Numbered from the stretch's first letter, positions 53,881 through 62,450 are shown. The stretch is DNA of 64,000 nucleotides from Pseudoruminococcus_B sp937901805 (GCA_963560245.1 CAUWNS010000001.1:124001-188000), one strand, 5' to 3'. The notes: generated by a model not told the origin, from the letters alone. Program-made: numbers and translations.

Positions 53881-54352
53881 AAAATTATCCAAACAGATAC
53901 AGGCAGTTTTACAAAAAAGCCCTTTCCTGAAGGAAATCCGAATAAATTCTGCTTTTCCTCCACAGAAACGACCATTCCCCCTACGCGCCCCCTGCATCTG
54001 TCTTTCCATTCAGGAAATCACTGTTGAACAGGGCGGGCTTGGAGGCATAATTTCGGGTTCAAAGAGCGGCGCCGCTTTTGGACAGCGGTGCCTGCTCGAT
54101 TTTTCTCTGGATATCCTATGCCCGCTGTCTGCCGGTGCAGACAGCTGCCAGGAAATTTTCTCCAAACTCTGTCAGGCTGTTTTTGTCGAGGGGATTCCCC
54201 CGCTCAAGGCTATCCGGCTGGAGGCATCCTCTCCCAGATACAGCAGGGAAAACGACTGCTTTATGCAAAAATCCATCCTGCGCACCACAGTCCTGATGAC
54301 AACGGAAGAAGAAGGGCTTACAATTACTGATTTTACCGTTAGGAGGGCATAG
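53867..54352 (+). CDS. Neck/tail-completion protein with a probable ACG start
   Basis: 161 residues from ACG 53867 to TAG 54352. The frame has no ATG, GTG or TTG near its beginning, and TGA at 53858 closes it upstream. GAGGTG at 53854-53859 is 7 bases before ACG, the right distance. From there the protein reads as an intact chain: NSFEKLSKQIQAVLQKSP, an Ile/Pro segment, and a C terminus ending DFTVRRA. It overlaps the previous gene by 14 bases. Position suits an XkdI/XkdJ-type tail-completion protein. Start codon is inferred. Confidence 0.7.
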   Translation, partial: TNSFEKLSKQIQAVLQKSPFLKEIRINSAFPPQKRPFPLRAPCICLSIQEITVEQGGLGGIISGSKSGAAFGQRCLLDFSLDILCPLSAGADSCQEIFSKLCQAVFVEGIPPLKAIRLEASSPRYSRENDCFMQKSILRTTVLMTTEEEGLTITDFTVRRA

Positions 54353-54355
54353 CTT

Positions 54356-55411
54356 ATGTCCATTTCCATTTCAACCAAGCGTCCCGGCGTATTTTCCGAT
54401 TATACGGTCTCTTCCATCTACCGGGGCAATTCTTCCCGCGCAGTAGCCCTTGTCTGCAAAACAGAGCGGCAACCGGACAACATAGTCCGCATCCGGAGTT
54501 CTGAGGAGGCGCGGCGCCTTTTCCCCGGAGAAACCCTCCTATGCGGATGCTGTGAAATCCTGTTTGCAAACGGGGTTGGGACAGTATACCTATCCTCTGT
54601 CTCTTCGGAGGCTTCTGATTACACCCAAGCCTATGGAGAAGGGTTTGCCCGGCTGGAAGAATATCAGGATATTTCCTGCGTAGTATGCGACTGTACGGAC
54701 ACGCCGATCCTTGCCAAACTCAAGTCCCATGTGGAGGTATGCAGCGCTGCAAGGCGCGAGCGCCTTGGATTTGCCGGACTGGATGACCTGGAGAATATGC
54801 AGGACACTGCACAAGCCCTTAACAGTGAGCGCATCTGTCTATGCGCGCCCGCATCCCTTATTGCGGAGACGGGAAAGGCGCTGGGCGTCTATACTGCATG
54901 CGGATTTGCCGCGCTCTGCGCTTCGGCGCAGGACCCGGCCGCCAGTTTCCACGGCGCACCGATTTCAGGGATCACTGGGCTGGGACAAAAGCTTTCGGAG
55001 AAGCAGATCGATCAGTGCATTGAATCCGGAGTAACTCCCTTTGAGATGGTACTGGGAGAATGTGAGCTTATCCGCGCGGTTACCACACGCACTCAAACGG
55101 AAGGGACGCCGGATTTATCCTTCCAAAGTATCAACACGATCCTGGTGATCGACAACTGTCTTTCCACTATCCGAAACGCGCTCAAACTGCGTCTGCGGGG
55201 ACTGAAAAACAACGCCATCACCCGACAATCCATTCAGTCCCAAGTCGCGGTAGAATTGCAGAAAAAACTGGACGCGGGGATCATTGAATCTTATGGACCG
55301 CCAAATGTTTATGCTTCTTCTGACGATCCGGCAATTTGTGTCGTAGAGCTTACCTTTGCTGTCTGTCACAGTATCAACCAGATCCATATCTCCGCACATA
55401 TCACCCTGTAA
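54356..55411 (+). CDS. Contractile tail sheath protein
   Basis: 351 residues, short for the family (typically 430-480). The N-terminal TKRPGVFSDYTVSS and the C-terminal AITRQSIQSQVAVELQKKLDAG and ELTFAV regions follow XkdK-type sheath proteins. AGGAGGG lies 8 bases before the ATG. Its presence shows a contractile, Myoviridae-like tail. It is followed immediately by the tube gene. Confidence 0.85.
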   Translation: MSISISTKRPGVFSDYTVSSIYRGNSSRAVALVCKTERQPDNIVRIRSSEEARRLFPGETLLCGCCEILFANGVGTVYLSSVSSEASDYTQAYGEGFARLEEYQDISCVVCDCTDTPILAKLKSHVEVCSAARRERLGFAGLDDLENMQDTAQALNSERICLCAPASLIAETGKALGVYTACGFAALCASAQDPAASFHGAPISGITGLGQKLSEKQIDQCIESGVTPFEMVLGECELIRAVTTRTQTEGTPDLSFQSINTILVIDNCLSTIRNALKLRLRGLKNNAITRQSIQSQVAVELQKKLDAGIIESYGPPNVYASSDDPAICVVELTFAVCHSINQIHISAHITL

Positions 55412-55425
55412 AGGAGGGGAAACCA

Positions 55426-55800
55426 TTGGCTTTTATCAGTTTTCCAACCAGCAAGGACATCTACCTGGAAGCCGACGGCAAACGGATCGCCGCAGTGGAA
55501 TCTTACCGTGCAAAGACCACGAGGGAAAGCCGCTATATCGAGGCGTTCGGAGAAACCGAACCGGTAGGGACGGTCGGCGGCCGGGCAAGACATATACTGG
55601 AACTCTCCCGGGTATCCGCCTGCGGGGAAACCCTGGATTTTTATAAACTGAGTAATTTTAACCTTGTAATTGTACGGCCGGACAAACGAATCATTTATTC
55701 CGGTTGTGAATGGTCGGACATTACGGAGCAGGCAAACCTCAACGACACGATTCTGGAGCATGTGACCATTGCCGCCGCCAAAAGGATGGAAATGTCATGA
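55426..55800 (+). CDS. Tail tube protein
   Basis: 124 residues from TTG at 55426, 7 bases after AAGGAGGGG. The AFISFPTSKDIYLEADGKRI start and RARHILELSRVSACG resemble small tube (XkdM-type) proteins. It builds the inner tube inside the sheath. Stop overlaps the next start as ATGA. Confidence 0.75.
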   Translation: MAFISFPTSKDIYLEADGKRIAAVESYRAKTTRESRYIEAFGETEPVGTVGGRARHILELSRVSACGETLDFYKLSNFNLVIVRPDKRIIYSGCEWSDITEQANLNDTILEHVTIAAAKRMEMS

Positions 55801-56150
55801 ACAAATTTTTGATACTTCCCAGAGGACTGTTCCGGATTACAGCCCCTTCTCTATATGAACTGATCCTATGCCGCAGAATGCGGGAAGAGCTCGCCCCGGT
55901 TTTTACTGCACAGGGGGAACCGCCCGGCCGGGCAAAAGAACTTGCCGGAGCGGCCTGTTTCTGCTTTTTCAGCCTGAAACCCCTGATCGCGCGCCGTTTC
56001 CGCTCCCCGGAACAGATCTGCCACTCGCTCACACTTGAGCAGTTAGAGAAAATCTCCAAATTGTTTCCCAGTGGATATGAGGAAGACAGGACAGAAACCG
56101 GGTTCAACCCGAGTTTTGCAGAGGAGGTGTCCCAGCATGGACATTCTTGA
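55797..56150 (+). CDS. Tail assembly chaperone-like protein (XkdN position)
   Basis: 117 residues, helical, with EEVSQHGHS at the end. It lies between tube and the 129-residue protein, the place of XkdN in PBSX, and overlaps both neighbours. In phages with a tape measure the chaperone coats it during assembly. No frameshift-extension signal was recognised. Confidence 0.6.
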   Translation: MNKFLILPRGLFRITAPSLYELILCRRMREELAPVFTAQGEPPGRAKELAGAACFCFFSLKPLIARRFRSPEQICHSLTLEQLEKISKLFPSGYEEDRTETGFNPSFAEEVSQHGHS

Positions 56151-56526
56151 TCTGGTTCTTGTACGGATGGAAGCCTCGGCCCGCAGACTTGATCTGATCC
56201 TGGGAGAAACCGCCTATCCCCCGTCGCACAGCCGGGGCGTCCCAGCAGCCGGGGCATCCGTATTTCGACAGGATTCCCAGGGAACAGCAATTCCGACCAG
56301 AGAGGGACGTCCTGCTTCGGAAAAGAACACGGGTAAAACGCGGGAAAGCCCGGGATCCGTTCTTCCAGCCGCCATGCCGGAGGAATCCTCTGAACATACC
56401 CGCTGGGAAAACCGCCTGTATCCGCCTGCACCGGAAAGCTACCGGGAATTCAGCGAACAAATGCTGGAGGATATGCGCCGGCGCTCCACACTACCCCTGG
56501 ATGAGGTGAGGACGGTGATATTATGA
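56137..56526 (+). CDS. 129-residue protein in the tape-measure slot
   Basis: GAGGAGGTG precedes the ATG. Helical N terminus (ILDLVLVRMEASARRLDLIL), Pro/Ser/Thr-rich middle, and a helical C terminus (YREFSEQMLEDMRRRS). It occupies exactly the place of XkdO, which in PBSX is a long tape measure of over a thousand residues. No coiled-coil or membrane segments typical of tape measures are evident. Either a very short ruler or an unrelated tail protein. Confidence 0.6.
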   Translation: MDILDLVLVRMEASARRLDLILGETAYPPSHSRGVPAAGASVFRQDSQGTAIPTREGRPASEKNTGKTRESPGSVLPAAMPEESSEHTRWENRLYPPAPESYREFSEQMLEDMRRRSTLPLDEVRTVIL

Positions 56527-57041
56527 GCATTTCCATTCTCAGGTACAAGACTTACAGCCTGCGGTACAATCCCCAGTCCTTCTCTGTCACCATCTCCCGA
56601 TCCTTGTTCCGGCGCACAGCGCCGGGACTGGGGGAAATTATTGGAGAAAACGGCATACTGGCCCGTACGATCCGCGGAGAGGGCGAGTTTTTTGGACAGG
56701 ATGCATTTGCACAATACCTTCAGCTGCAACAGATATTTTCCGATCCTGGGGAAGGTATGCTTCATCTTCCGGGATTAAGCCCTTTCCCCGCCCTTTTCAC
56801 GGAGCTGTCCCTAACTGGGAAGGCTGGGACTCAGAGTCTGTCCTATTCCTTTGCATTCTGTGAAAAACCCCAGTTCCAAACCCAGAAGGAGGCGGTTTCC
56901 CCTCCGGAATACCACATTGCCAGTGCAGGAGAAACCCTGTGGGACATTGCCGCACAGTATTCCCTGAGTATCGAGGAACTGATTTCGCTTGGAGCCGGAC
57001 AGACGCCATTACAGGGAGGAGAACGGGTGAGGCTGCAATGA
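56523..57041 (+). CDS. LysM-domain baseplate protein (XkdP-like)
   Basis: 172 residues. The C terminus, about residues 129-172, is a LysM motif (YHIASAGETLWDIAAQY, ISLGAGQT). The N-terminal 120 residues form the tail-associated domain. LysM here probably binds peptidoglycan or a baseplate partner. ATGA overlaps link it to both neighbours. Confidence 0.85.
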   Translation: MSISILRYKTYSLRYNPQSFSVTISRSLFRRTAPGLGEIIGENGILARTIRGEGEFFGQDAFAQYLQLQQIFSDPGEGMLHLPGLSPFPALFTELSLTGKAGTQSLSYSFAFCEKPQFQTQKEAVSPPEYHIASAGETLWDIAAQYSLSIEELISLGAGQTPLQGGERVRLQ

Positions 57042-58018
57042 GTTTATCTGTAACGCTATATGACGAATCCGGAGTGAAAATATCTCCCCGCGCTCCGATC
57101 TCCTTTTCTCTTATTCACAGCATGGACACCCCTGTGGACAGCCTGAAAGCAGTTTTTTTAGAAGAACCGTGCTTTTCCAGGGAAATGGCCGCGGTGGAAA
57201 TCCATTCTACAGAGCGAACACTCTTTTCCGGACTGATTGATGAACAGGAACTCCAGATTTCTTCCAGCGGCAAATGGGTAACTCTTACCGGGCGCAGCAG
57301 AGCGGCTCTGCTCTGTGACAATGAGGCCCTGCCTGGACAATACCTGGAAACCAAACTTGACAGTATCTTTGAAAGGCATGTAAAACCATACGGGTTTTCC
57401 TTCATACAGACGGAAGAACAGCTTCCGCTTCCCAGTTTTCTGGTAGCAAAAGGCGAAAGCGAACTGGACGTCCTAATCCGTTTTTGTCTGCTAAGCGGGT
57501 ACCCCGCTCCCCGCTTTACCGCCGACAACCGGATGGTTGTCTCCCGCAGGAACGCGGGCCGTACCTTCTATGTCTCCAACACCGCACAGGGGGCCATCCC
57601 CTTCCTGTCCATATTTAGAAAGCTGGCCCGCCACACCTGCATATCGGAGATCTTCTTAAAAAACCAGGACGGAATATACAGTACGGCAGTGGAAAATCCA
57701 TATGCCCTGCTCCATGGAATCCGGCGCAGGCGGTATCTCTCCCCGGCGAATGAATGGGCGGTGCGCGGCGATCTGGACGCTAAACGCCGGATTGCCGCTT
57801 CGATGTACAACCGGCTTGCCGTCGAAACACAGCTTCCCGGACTGCATGCGGCAGAGCTTGGAGACAATGTATTTTTAGACGATGGAACAACGGCCGATCT
57901 TTATTCCATTACAGGAATCAAATGGCAGAGAAAGGAACAGGGAGACAGCACACTGCTGATTTTGAGCAGTCCGGAACTCTGGACAGAAAACGGAGGAATA
58001 TACGATGTGGCTCAATGA
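57038..58018 (+). CDS. XkdQ-like tail / late-control protein (gpD family)
   Basis: 326 residues. The order of beta-rich domains and segments (PVDSLKAVFLEEPC, TLFSGLIDEQELQ, VTLTGRSRAALLCDNEA) fit the XkdQ/gpD hub protein. It contacts the tube end and baseplate spike. Its ATG overlaps the LysM gene stop; the spike gene overlaps its end by 14 bases. Confidence 0.8.
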   Translation: MSLSVTLYDESGVKISPRAPISFSLIHSMDTPVDSLKAVFLEEPCFSREMAAVEIHSTERTLFSGLIDEQELQISSSGKWVTLTGRSRAALLCDNEALPGQYLETKLDSIFERHVKPYGFSFIQTEEQLPLPSFLVAKGESELDVLIRFCLLSGYPAPRFTADNRMVVSRRNAGRTFYVSNTAQGAIPFLSIFRKLARHTCISEIFLKNQDGIYSTAVENPYALLHGIRRRRYLSPANEWAVRGDLDAKRRIAASMYNRLAVETQLPGLHAAELGDNVFLDDGTTADLYSITGIKWQRKEQGDSTLLILSSPELWTENGGIYDVAQ

Positions 58019-58376
58019 ACTGAACAGATACCGGACGTCTGCCCCCGCCCAAGCCGGAGTAGTATCGCTCTCTGAAAACGGGCAGATAGGCGTAACCGGA
58101 TGCATGGAAAACCGGACGGCTCCGCTATTTGCACCATACGGGTTCTTTGCTGTACCCAGCGAAGGGGAAACCGCATTGCTTGTGGAAATGGACGGAGGGT
58201 ACTGCATTGCGGGATTCCTCTCCCACAGCAAAAACCTGGCTCCCGGCGAGCTGGAACTACGCGTCCCATCCGGCGCATATTTCAGGCTATGTGCGGATGG
58301 GACACTCCAGCTAAACGGATACCGGATTGCCAATACATCAAACAGACAGGAGGGATTCCCATCGACACACAATTAA
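58005..58376 (+). CDS. Small baseplate spike-like protein
   Basis: 123 residues, beta-rich with an oligonucleotide-binding-like pattern (NGQIGVTGCMENR, TAPLFAPYGFF, GELELRVPSGAYFRLCADG). This suits the central spike or gpV-like protein that follows the hub gene. Sequence similarity is weak. Confidence 0.6.
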   Translation: MWLNELNRYRTSAPAQAGVVSLSENGQIGVTGCMENRTAPLFAPYGFFAVPSEGETALLVEMDGGYCIAGFLSHSKNLAPGELELRVPSGAYFRLCADGTLQLNGYRIANTSNRQEGFPSTHN

Positions 58377-58711
58377 ACGGAAAAGATATGGCGAAAGATT
58401 CCCGAGGCATACCCTATTCCATTCATGGAACGGAGGAACTCCTGCAGCAAATTCTCATCCGCCTGACCGTCCGCAAAGGTAAATTCCTGCCGGATCCGGA
58501 GCTTGGCAGCAGGCTTTTCCTGCTATCAGGCGCTTCCCCTGCCAGGGCAAACAGCCTGGCGGAAGAATATGTCCGGGAAGCCCTGGCAGATATGAGGGAC
58601 ATCCAAATTGAGCAGGTAGAAGCGGTATTTTCCGCCAGAGAAGATCGGTTTCATCTGACTGTTTGGATTTCCTATTTGGGAGAAACCATGGAGGTGAGGG
58701 CATCCCTATGA
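58361..58711 (+). CDS. Baseplate wedge protein (gpW/XkdS-like) with a probable ATC start
   Basis: 116 residues if begun at ATC 58361, 6 bases after AGGAGGG at 58348-58354. The nearest in-frame ATG, 58388, is 33 bases from that site. The protein then reads (M)DTQLNGKDMAKDSRGIPYS, followed by IHGTEELLQQILIRL, RKGKFLPDPELGSRL and LGETMEVRASL, a gpW/XkdS-type pattern. It overlaps the previous gene by 16 bases and its stop overlaps the baseplate J start. The non-ATG start is inferred. Confidence 0.7.
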   Translation: MDTQLNGKDMAKDSRGIPYSIHGTEELLQQILIRLTVRKGKFLPDPELGSRLFLLSGASPARANSLAEEYVREALADMRDIQIEQVEAVFSAREDRFHLTVWISYLGETMEVRASL

Positions 58712-59802
58712 AAACCTATGAACAATTGCTTGCTATTATGGAAAAAACCTATACTTCCTTGACCGGATTCTCCCCAAACAGTGCTTCTGATATAGGTATC
58801 CGACTGAAGGTTCTTGCCACCGTATGCGCAGAATTTTACCAAGAACTGGCGCGTTTGCAAAGAGAGCTGTTTGCACAGACAGCTACTGGAACTTATCTGG
58901 ATATGCATGCTCAGACCAGGGGCCTTTCCCGCAAACAGGCCATTCCCTCCACAGGGGTACTGCGCTTTTCCAGAGACACAGCGGCGCTGTCGGATATTGT
59001 GATTCCGCAGAACACCCTCTGTGCATGTACGGGAGGAAGTCCGCTGAGATTTCTCACTACTCAGCAGGCTGTTCTGAAAAAAGGGGAACTGTCGGTTGAT
59101 ATCCCCGCATGTGCTCAAACCGGCGGAGAGGAAACCAATACTGCTGCAAATACCGTAAATATTCTGATCACTCCGCCCCAGGGGATCAGCCGTGTAACCA
59201 ATCCTTTTCCCTTTCGGGGAGGGGCGCTGGCCGAGACGGATACTCAGCTGCGCAAACGCCTGATGGATTCTTACCGTTTTATTTCCAACGGAACCAATGC
59301 GGCATTTTACAATAATCTTGCCCTGCAAACGGATGCTGTCAGCAGTACGCATGTCATCCCACGTGCCAGAGGGCGCGGCACGGTAGACGTTGTCATTGCG
59401 GAAGAAAACGGAACTGCTTCTCCAGAACTTATCAGCCGGCTGCAAGCAGAGATAGAAGAAAAGCGGGAAATCAATGTCGACGTACAGGTGCAATCCGCCG
59501 AAATCCTGCCGGTCACCCTCTCTCTTCAGTTTCAATGCCATCCAGGATACGATCCGGCAGAAACGGCACAGGCTTGCACGGATACTATTGGCGGGGTTCT
59601 GAACCGCTATGAAATTGCAAGTCCGCTATACCTGTGCGATCTCTATGCCATGCTGCATGGAATGCCCCAGCTACAGAGTTATACGTTTCCCGGTTTTACC
59701 GATATTGTACCGGAGGACACCAAGATCCTCCGTCTTCAAAAAATCAACGCTGTTTGCGGGGAAGAAACTTTTTCCTGTACCTACAGCAAGGAGGGAAGCT
59801 GA
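58708..59802 (+). CDS. Baseplate J family protein
   Basis: 364 residues. The gpJ/XkdT pattern is clear: TGTYLDMHAQTRGLSRKQA, PIS-like QTGGEETNTAANT, PFRGGALAETDTQLRKR, and NGTNAAFYNNLALQ. It is a wedge of the tail baseplate. ATGA overlap with the previous gene; its stop shares one base with the next start. Confidence 0.9.
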   Translation: MKTYEQLLAIMEKTYTSLTGFSPNSASDIGIRLKVLATVCAEFYQELARLQRELFAQTATGTYLDMHAQTRGLSRKQAIPSTGVLRFSRDTAALSDIVIPQNTLCACTGGSPLRFLTTQQAVLKKGELSVDIPACAQTGGEETNTAANTVNILITPPQGISRVTNPFPFRGGALAETDTQLRKRLMDSYRFISNGTNAAFYNNLALQTDAVSSTHVIPRARGRGTVDVVIAEENGTASPELISRLQAEIEEKREINVDVQVQSAEILPVTLSLQFQCHPGYDPAETAQACTDTIGGVLNRYEIASPLYLCDLYAMLHGMPQLQSYTFPGFTDIVPEDTKILRLQKINAVCGEETFSCTYSKEGS

Positions 59803-60386
59803 TGCGCCCCTGTATGGACAGTTTACAAAAGCTCATGCGCTCCACCGGACTGTATTCCTTAAAAGAGGGAGATCTGACGGAGGCAGAGCTGCTCAGTTAC
59901 GCCGCCGTTTTGGAAGAAATCGAGCGTCTGCTCGCTGATACCGCACAGGAAGCCATCCCGCTCACAGCAGAGGACAGCGGACTACTTGCTTATGAGGAGC
60001 TGCTCGGGCAGGACCGGAGCGGATTGCCGGTGGACAGGCGAAGGGACATGATTATCTACGCGCTTTCCATGCAGCCAAAGGATTTTGACAGACAGGGAAT
60101 TGTGCGGGCACTGCGTTCCCTTGGCATTGAAACGGAAATTACAGAACAGACAGCTGAAGAACGGATTACTGTGAAAATTACAGAATTTTCCGGAAACATC
60201 CATGACTATGACAAACTACGGGAGGATGCGCGCGGAATTTTACCCGCTCATCTGGAGACTGTTTTTGAAATGAGTTCCTTTACCTGGGAGGAATTTGACA
60301 CAAAAGATCTGACCTGGGAGGAATTTGAGTCCAATTCCTTTTCCTGGGACGAATTTGAAATCAACGGCTCACAGCTGAAAAAATAG
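59802..60386 (+). CDS. DUF2313/XkdU-like tail protein with WEEF repeats
   Basis: 194 residues. MDSLQKLMRSTGLYSLKEGD and the DRRRDMIIYALSMQ segment match the YmfQ/XkdU family of the baseplate. The C terminus carries three 10-residue repeats at 161-190 (TWEEFDTKDL, TWEEFESNSF, SWDEFEINGS), an unusual addition. Its ATG shares one base with the baseplate J stop. Confidence 0.8.
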   Translation: MRPCMDSLQKLMRSTGLYSLKEGDLTEAELLSYAAVLEEIERLLADTAQEAIPLTAEDSGLLAYEELLGQDRSGLPVDRRRDMIIYALSMQPKDFDRQGIVRALRSLGIETEITEQTAEERITVKITEFSGNIHDYDKLREDARGILPAHLETVFEMSSFTWEEFDTKDLTWEEFESNSFSWDEFEINGSQLKK

Positions 60387-60402
60387 TAAAAGGAGGTTTC
60401 CT

Positions 60403-60942
60403 ATGCCCAGTACCAACAAGACAGAACATTACCATCTCAACTCCTGGATTGGTTCTGACAAACCGCAAAGGGAGGACTTTAACGCAGATAACCAACTGCT
60501 CGATTCGGCGCTTCATACGATACAAACGCTTGCACAGACAGGAGTTTCCACAGCTTCTTCTGCGGCAGGCGCTCTTTCTGAACATGCAGAGGACAAAAAT
60601 GCCCATCTGAGTGAGCAGCAATGTGAAAAAATATCCAAGAGCCTGAAGGTGACCCTTGGGAGCTACACTGGAAATGGCTCACGGGAACGGCTCGTGCCGC
60701 TTTCTTCCCATGCGCGCTTTGTCCTGATTTTTCCTCTGACGGAATCCCCGGTCTTTCTTTCCAGTGCAGCGGGTACTGTCATACGATTTGGCATCTGCTC
60801 CGATCTGGGATGTTCGTACGGGCTTTCCTATGAGGAAGAGGGTTTTACCGTGCATCAAAATGCAACGGCAAACCCCACCGCCAAAAATCCCGGGTTCAAT
60901 GATTCCGGTATTTCCTACCTGTACCTTGCCTTCTTCGAGTAA
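60403..60942 (+). CDS. Short tail fibre or receptor-binding-like protein
   Basis: 179 residues. The N terminus HYHLNSWIGSDKPQREDFN and the AHLSEQQCEKISKSLK segment recur in prophage tail fibre proteins; the C-terminal part is beta-rich. AAAGGAGG precedes the ATG. It is the last gene of the cluster. It is far shorter than normal fibres, so a reduced host-recognition role is likely. Confidence 0.65.
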   Translation: MPSTNKTEHYHLNSWIGSDKPQREDFNADNQLLDSALHTIQTLAQTGVSTASSAAGALSEHAEDKNAHLSEQQCEKISKSLKVTLGSYTGNGSRERLVPLSSHARFVLIFPLTESPVFLSSAAGTVIRFGICSDLGCSYGLSYEEEGFTVHQNATANPTAKNPGFNDSGISYLYLAFFE

Positions 60943-60948
60943 ATGGAG

Positions 60949-60985
60949 AAAAAACGTCCTACGGAATACTCCGCAGGACGTTTTT
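60949..60985. terminator. Terminator closing the phage-like cluster
   Basis: AAAAACGTCCT.CGGA and complement around a short loop, with TTTTT on both strands; it lies between the fibre gene and the end of the minus-strand gerA gene. Confidence 0.9.
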
Positions 60986-62433
60986 CAGCTGTTTTTATGG
61001 TTCATTTTTTCACGGACAAATTTCCGTTTAAGGGCGGTCCAATCAAACGGGATAAGCGGATAGAGATAGCTCCTTCCGGAAATATCCCGATTACACAAGA
61101 TCGCAATCAATTCCAATGCCAAGCCGATCCCAAATCCCCAATATCCAAAGAAATGGGTGAGGACAAGCAGTAAAACCCGCCCAAATTTAAATGCATAGCC
61201 GAGTTCAAAATCCGGCTGGGTAAAAATTGCAGTCGCTGTAAAAGCGGAAAACAAAATGGTATCCGGAATAAAAATCCCTGCCCTTACCGCAAATTCCCCC
61301 AAAAGGAGCGCCCCAACAATACTCAGGGAACTGCTGAGGATATCCGGCGTATTGACTGACGCCAGCCGCAGACCGTCGACTGCCAGTTCCAACAGGAGAA
61401 GCTGTGCAATGACAGGCAGACCGTTCGGCTCCTCAATCTGCAAAAAGGACATCCATGAGGGGAAATCCCCCGGATGCTGAAGATACAGCAGCCAAAGCGG
61501 AGTAACCACCAGCGTAGACAGAAAAATAACCAGTCGGACAAGGCGCATATAGGTTCCGGTAACAGGGGGAAAATAGAAATCATCCGCTTCCTCGAAGAAA
61601 TCAAAGAAGGAGGTGGGCAGAATCATAACAGATGGGGTATTGTCAATCAAGACCAGCAGCTTGCCCTCCTGCACACAGGCGGCGGCCACGTCCGGACGTT
61701 CTGTATAACGCACCTTTGGGAGCGGATTGAACCATTTGGTATCCACCAGAACCTCCGCCAAGCTCTGCATAGTCATGGTCAGAGAATTGATCCGCAGGTT
61801 CTGGAGTTTCTCTCGAATTTTCCGAAGCAGGCGTTTGTCCACCTGGTTGTCCAGATAGCACAAAACCACATCCGTCTGCGAGCGCCTGCCGACTTTGGTG
61901 ATCTCCATAGTCAGGTGAGGATCCCGCAGGCGCCTGCGGATCAGCGCTGTATTGAAGACCACCGTCTCAACAAATCCTTCGTGGGAACCTCGAAGCACCT
62001 TATCCTTATCCGGTTCCTGAATGCTGCGCTGGGGATAAGTCCTGGAATCCACCAGAATACACTGCCGGAACCCTTCGACAAACATCCCCGTATTCCCGGA
62101 CAGGATATCAGTCAAAATCTCGTCTGGCTCCTCTTTTGCCGTCACCTCGACATAGGGGACAAAACGCTTGATAAACTCCTGTACTCCGGCGATATCCCCC
62201 ATTTCCCGCGGCGTGATTTTCATCATGAAATCCATCATCTTAGCAAAGACCTCATCCTTGATAAAACCATCCACGAACAAAATTGTAGTCTCTTTTCCGC
62301 CAATCAGAAATTCCTTTGTAACCAGATCAAAACTTTTATTTGCTTGCCACTTTTCCAGCACCTGACTGAACAAGGCCCATTCCCTCCCATCGTTTTTGAT
62401 AGTATTGTTGGAAACGGACCAGAGTATGCACAT
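60985..62433 (-). CDS. Spore germination protein, GerA family
   Basis: 482 residues. The N-terminal soluble domain contains GKETTILFVDGFIKDEV, and the C-terminal half has several membrane helices, with PEVRYTERPDVAAACV-like and DNTPSVMILP motifs of the GerXA subunit. These receptors sense nutrients with GerB and GerC partners, neither of which is adjacent. It may act with partners encoded elsewhere, or alone in a non-nutrient role. Confidence 0.9.
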   Translation of the reverse strand: MCILWSVSNNTIKNDGREWALFSQVLEKWQANKSFDLVTKEFLIGGKETTILFVDGFIKDEVFAKMMDFMMKITPREMGDIAGVQEFIKRFVPYVEVTAKEEPDEILTDILSGNTGMFVEGFRQCILVDSRTYPQRSIQEPDKDKVLRGSHEGFVETVVFNTALIRRRLRDPHLTMEITKVGRRSQTDVVLCYLDNQVDKRLLRKIREKLQNLRINSLTMTMQSLAEVLVDTKWFNPLPKVRYTERPDVAAACVQEGKLLVLIDNTPSVMILPTSFFDFFEEADDFYFPPVTGTYMRLVRLVIFLSTLVVTPLWLLYLQHPGDFPSWMSFLQIEEPNGLPVIAQLLLLELAVDGLRLASVNTPDILSSSLSIVGALLLGEFAVRAGIFIPDTILFSAFTATAIFTQPDFELGYAFKFGRVLLLVLTHFFGYWGFGIGLALELIAILCNRDISGRSYLYPLIPFDWTALKRKFVREKMNHKNS

Positions 62434-62450
62434 ATCCCAGCATATGTTTC

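Noticed and set aside
47803..60942. Interpretation as an extracellular contractile injection system
   Set aside because: Terminase, portal, prohead protease and capsid genes show that a DNA-filled head is encoded; no AAA+ ATPase typical of injection systems is present.
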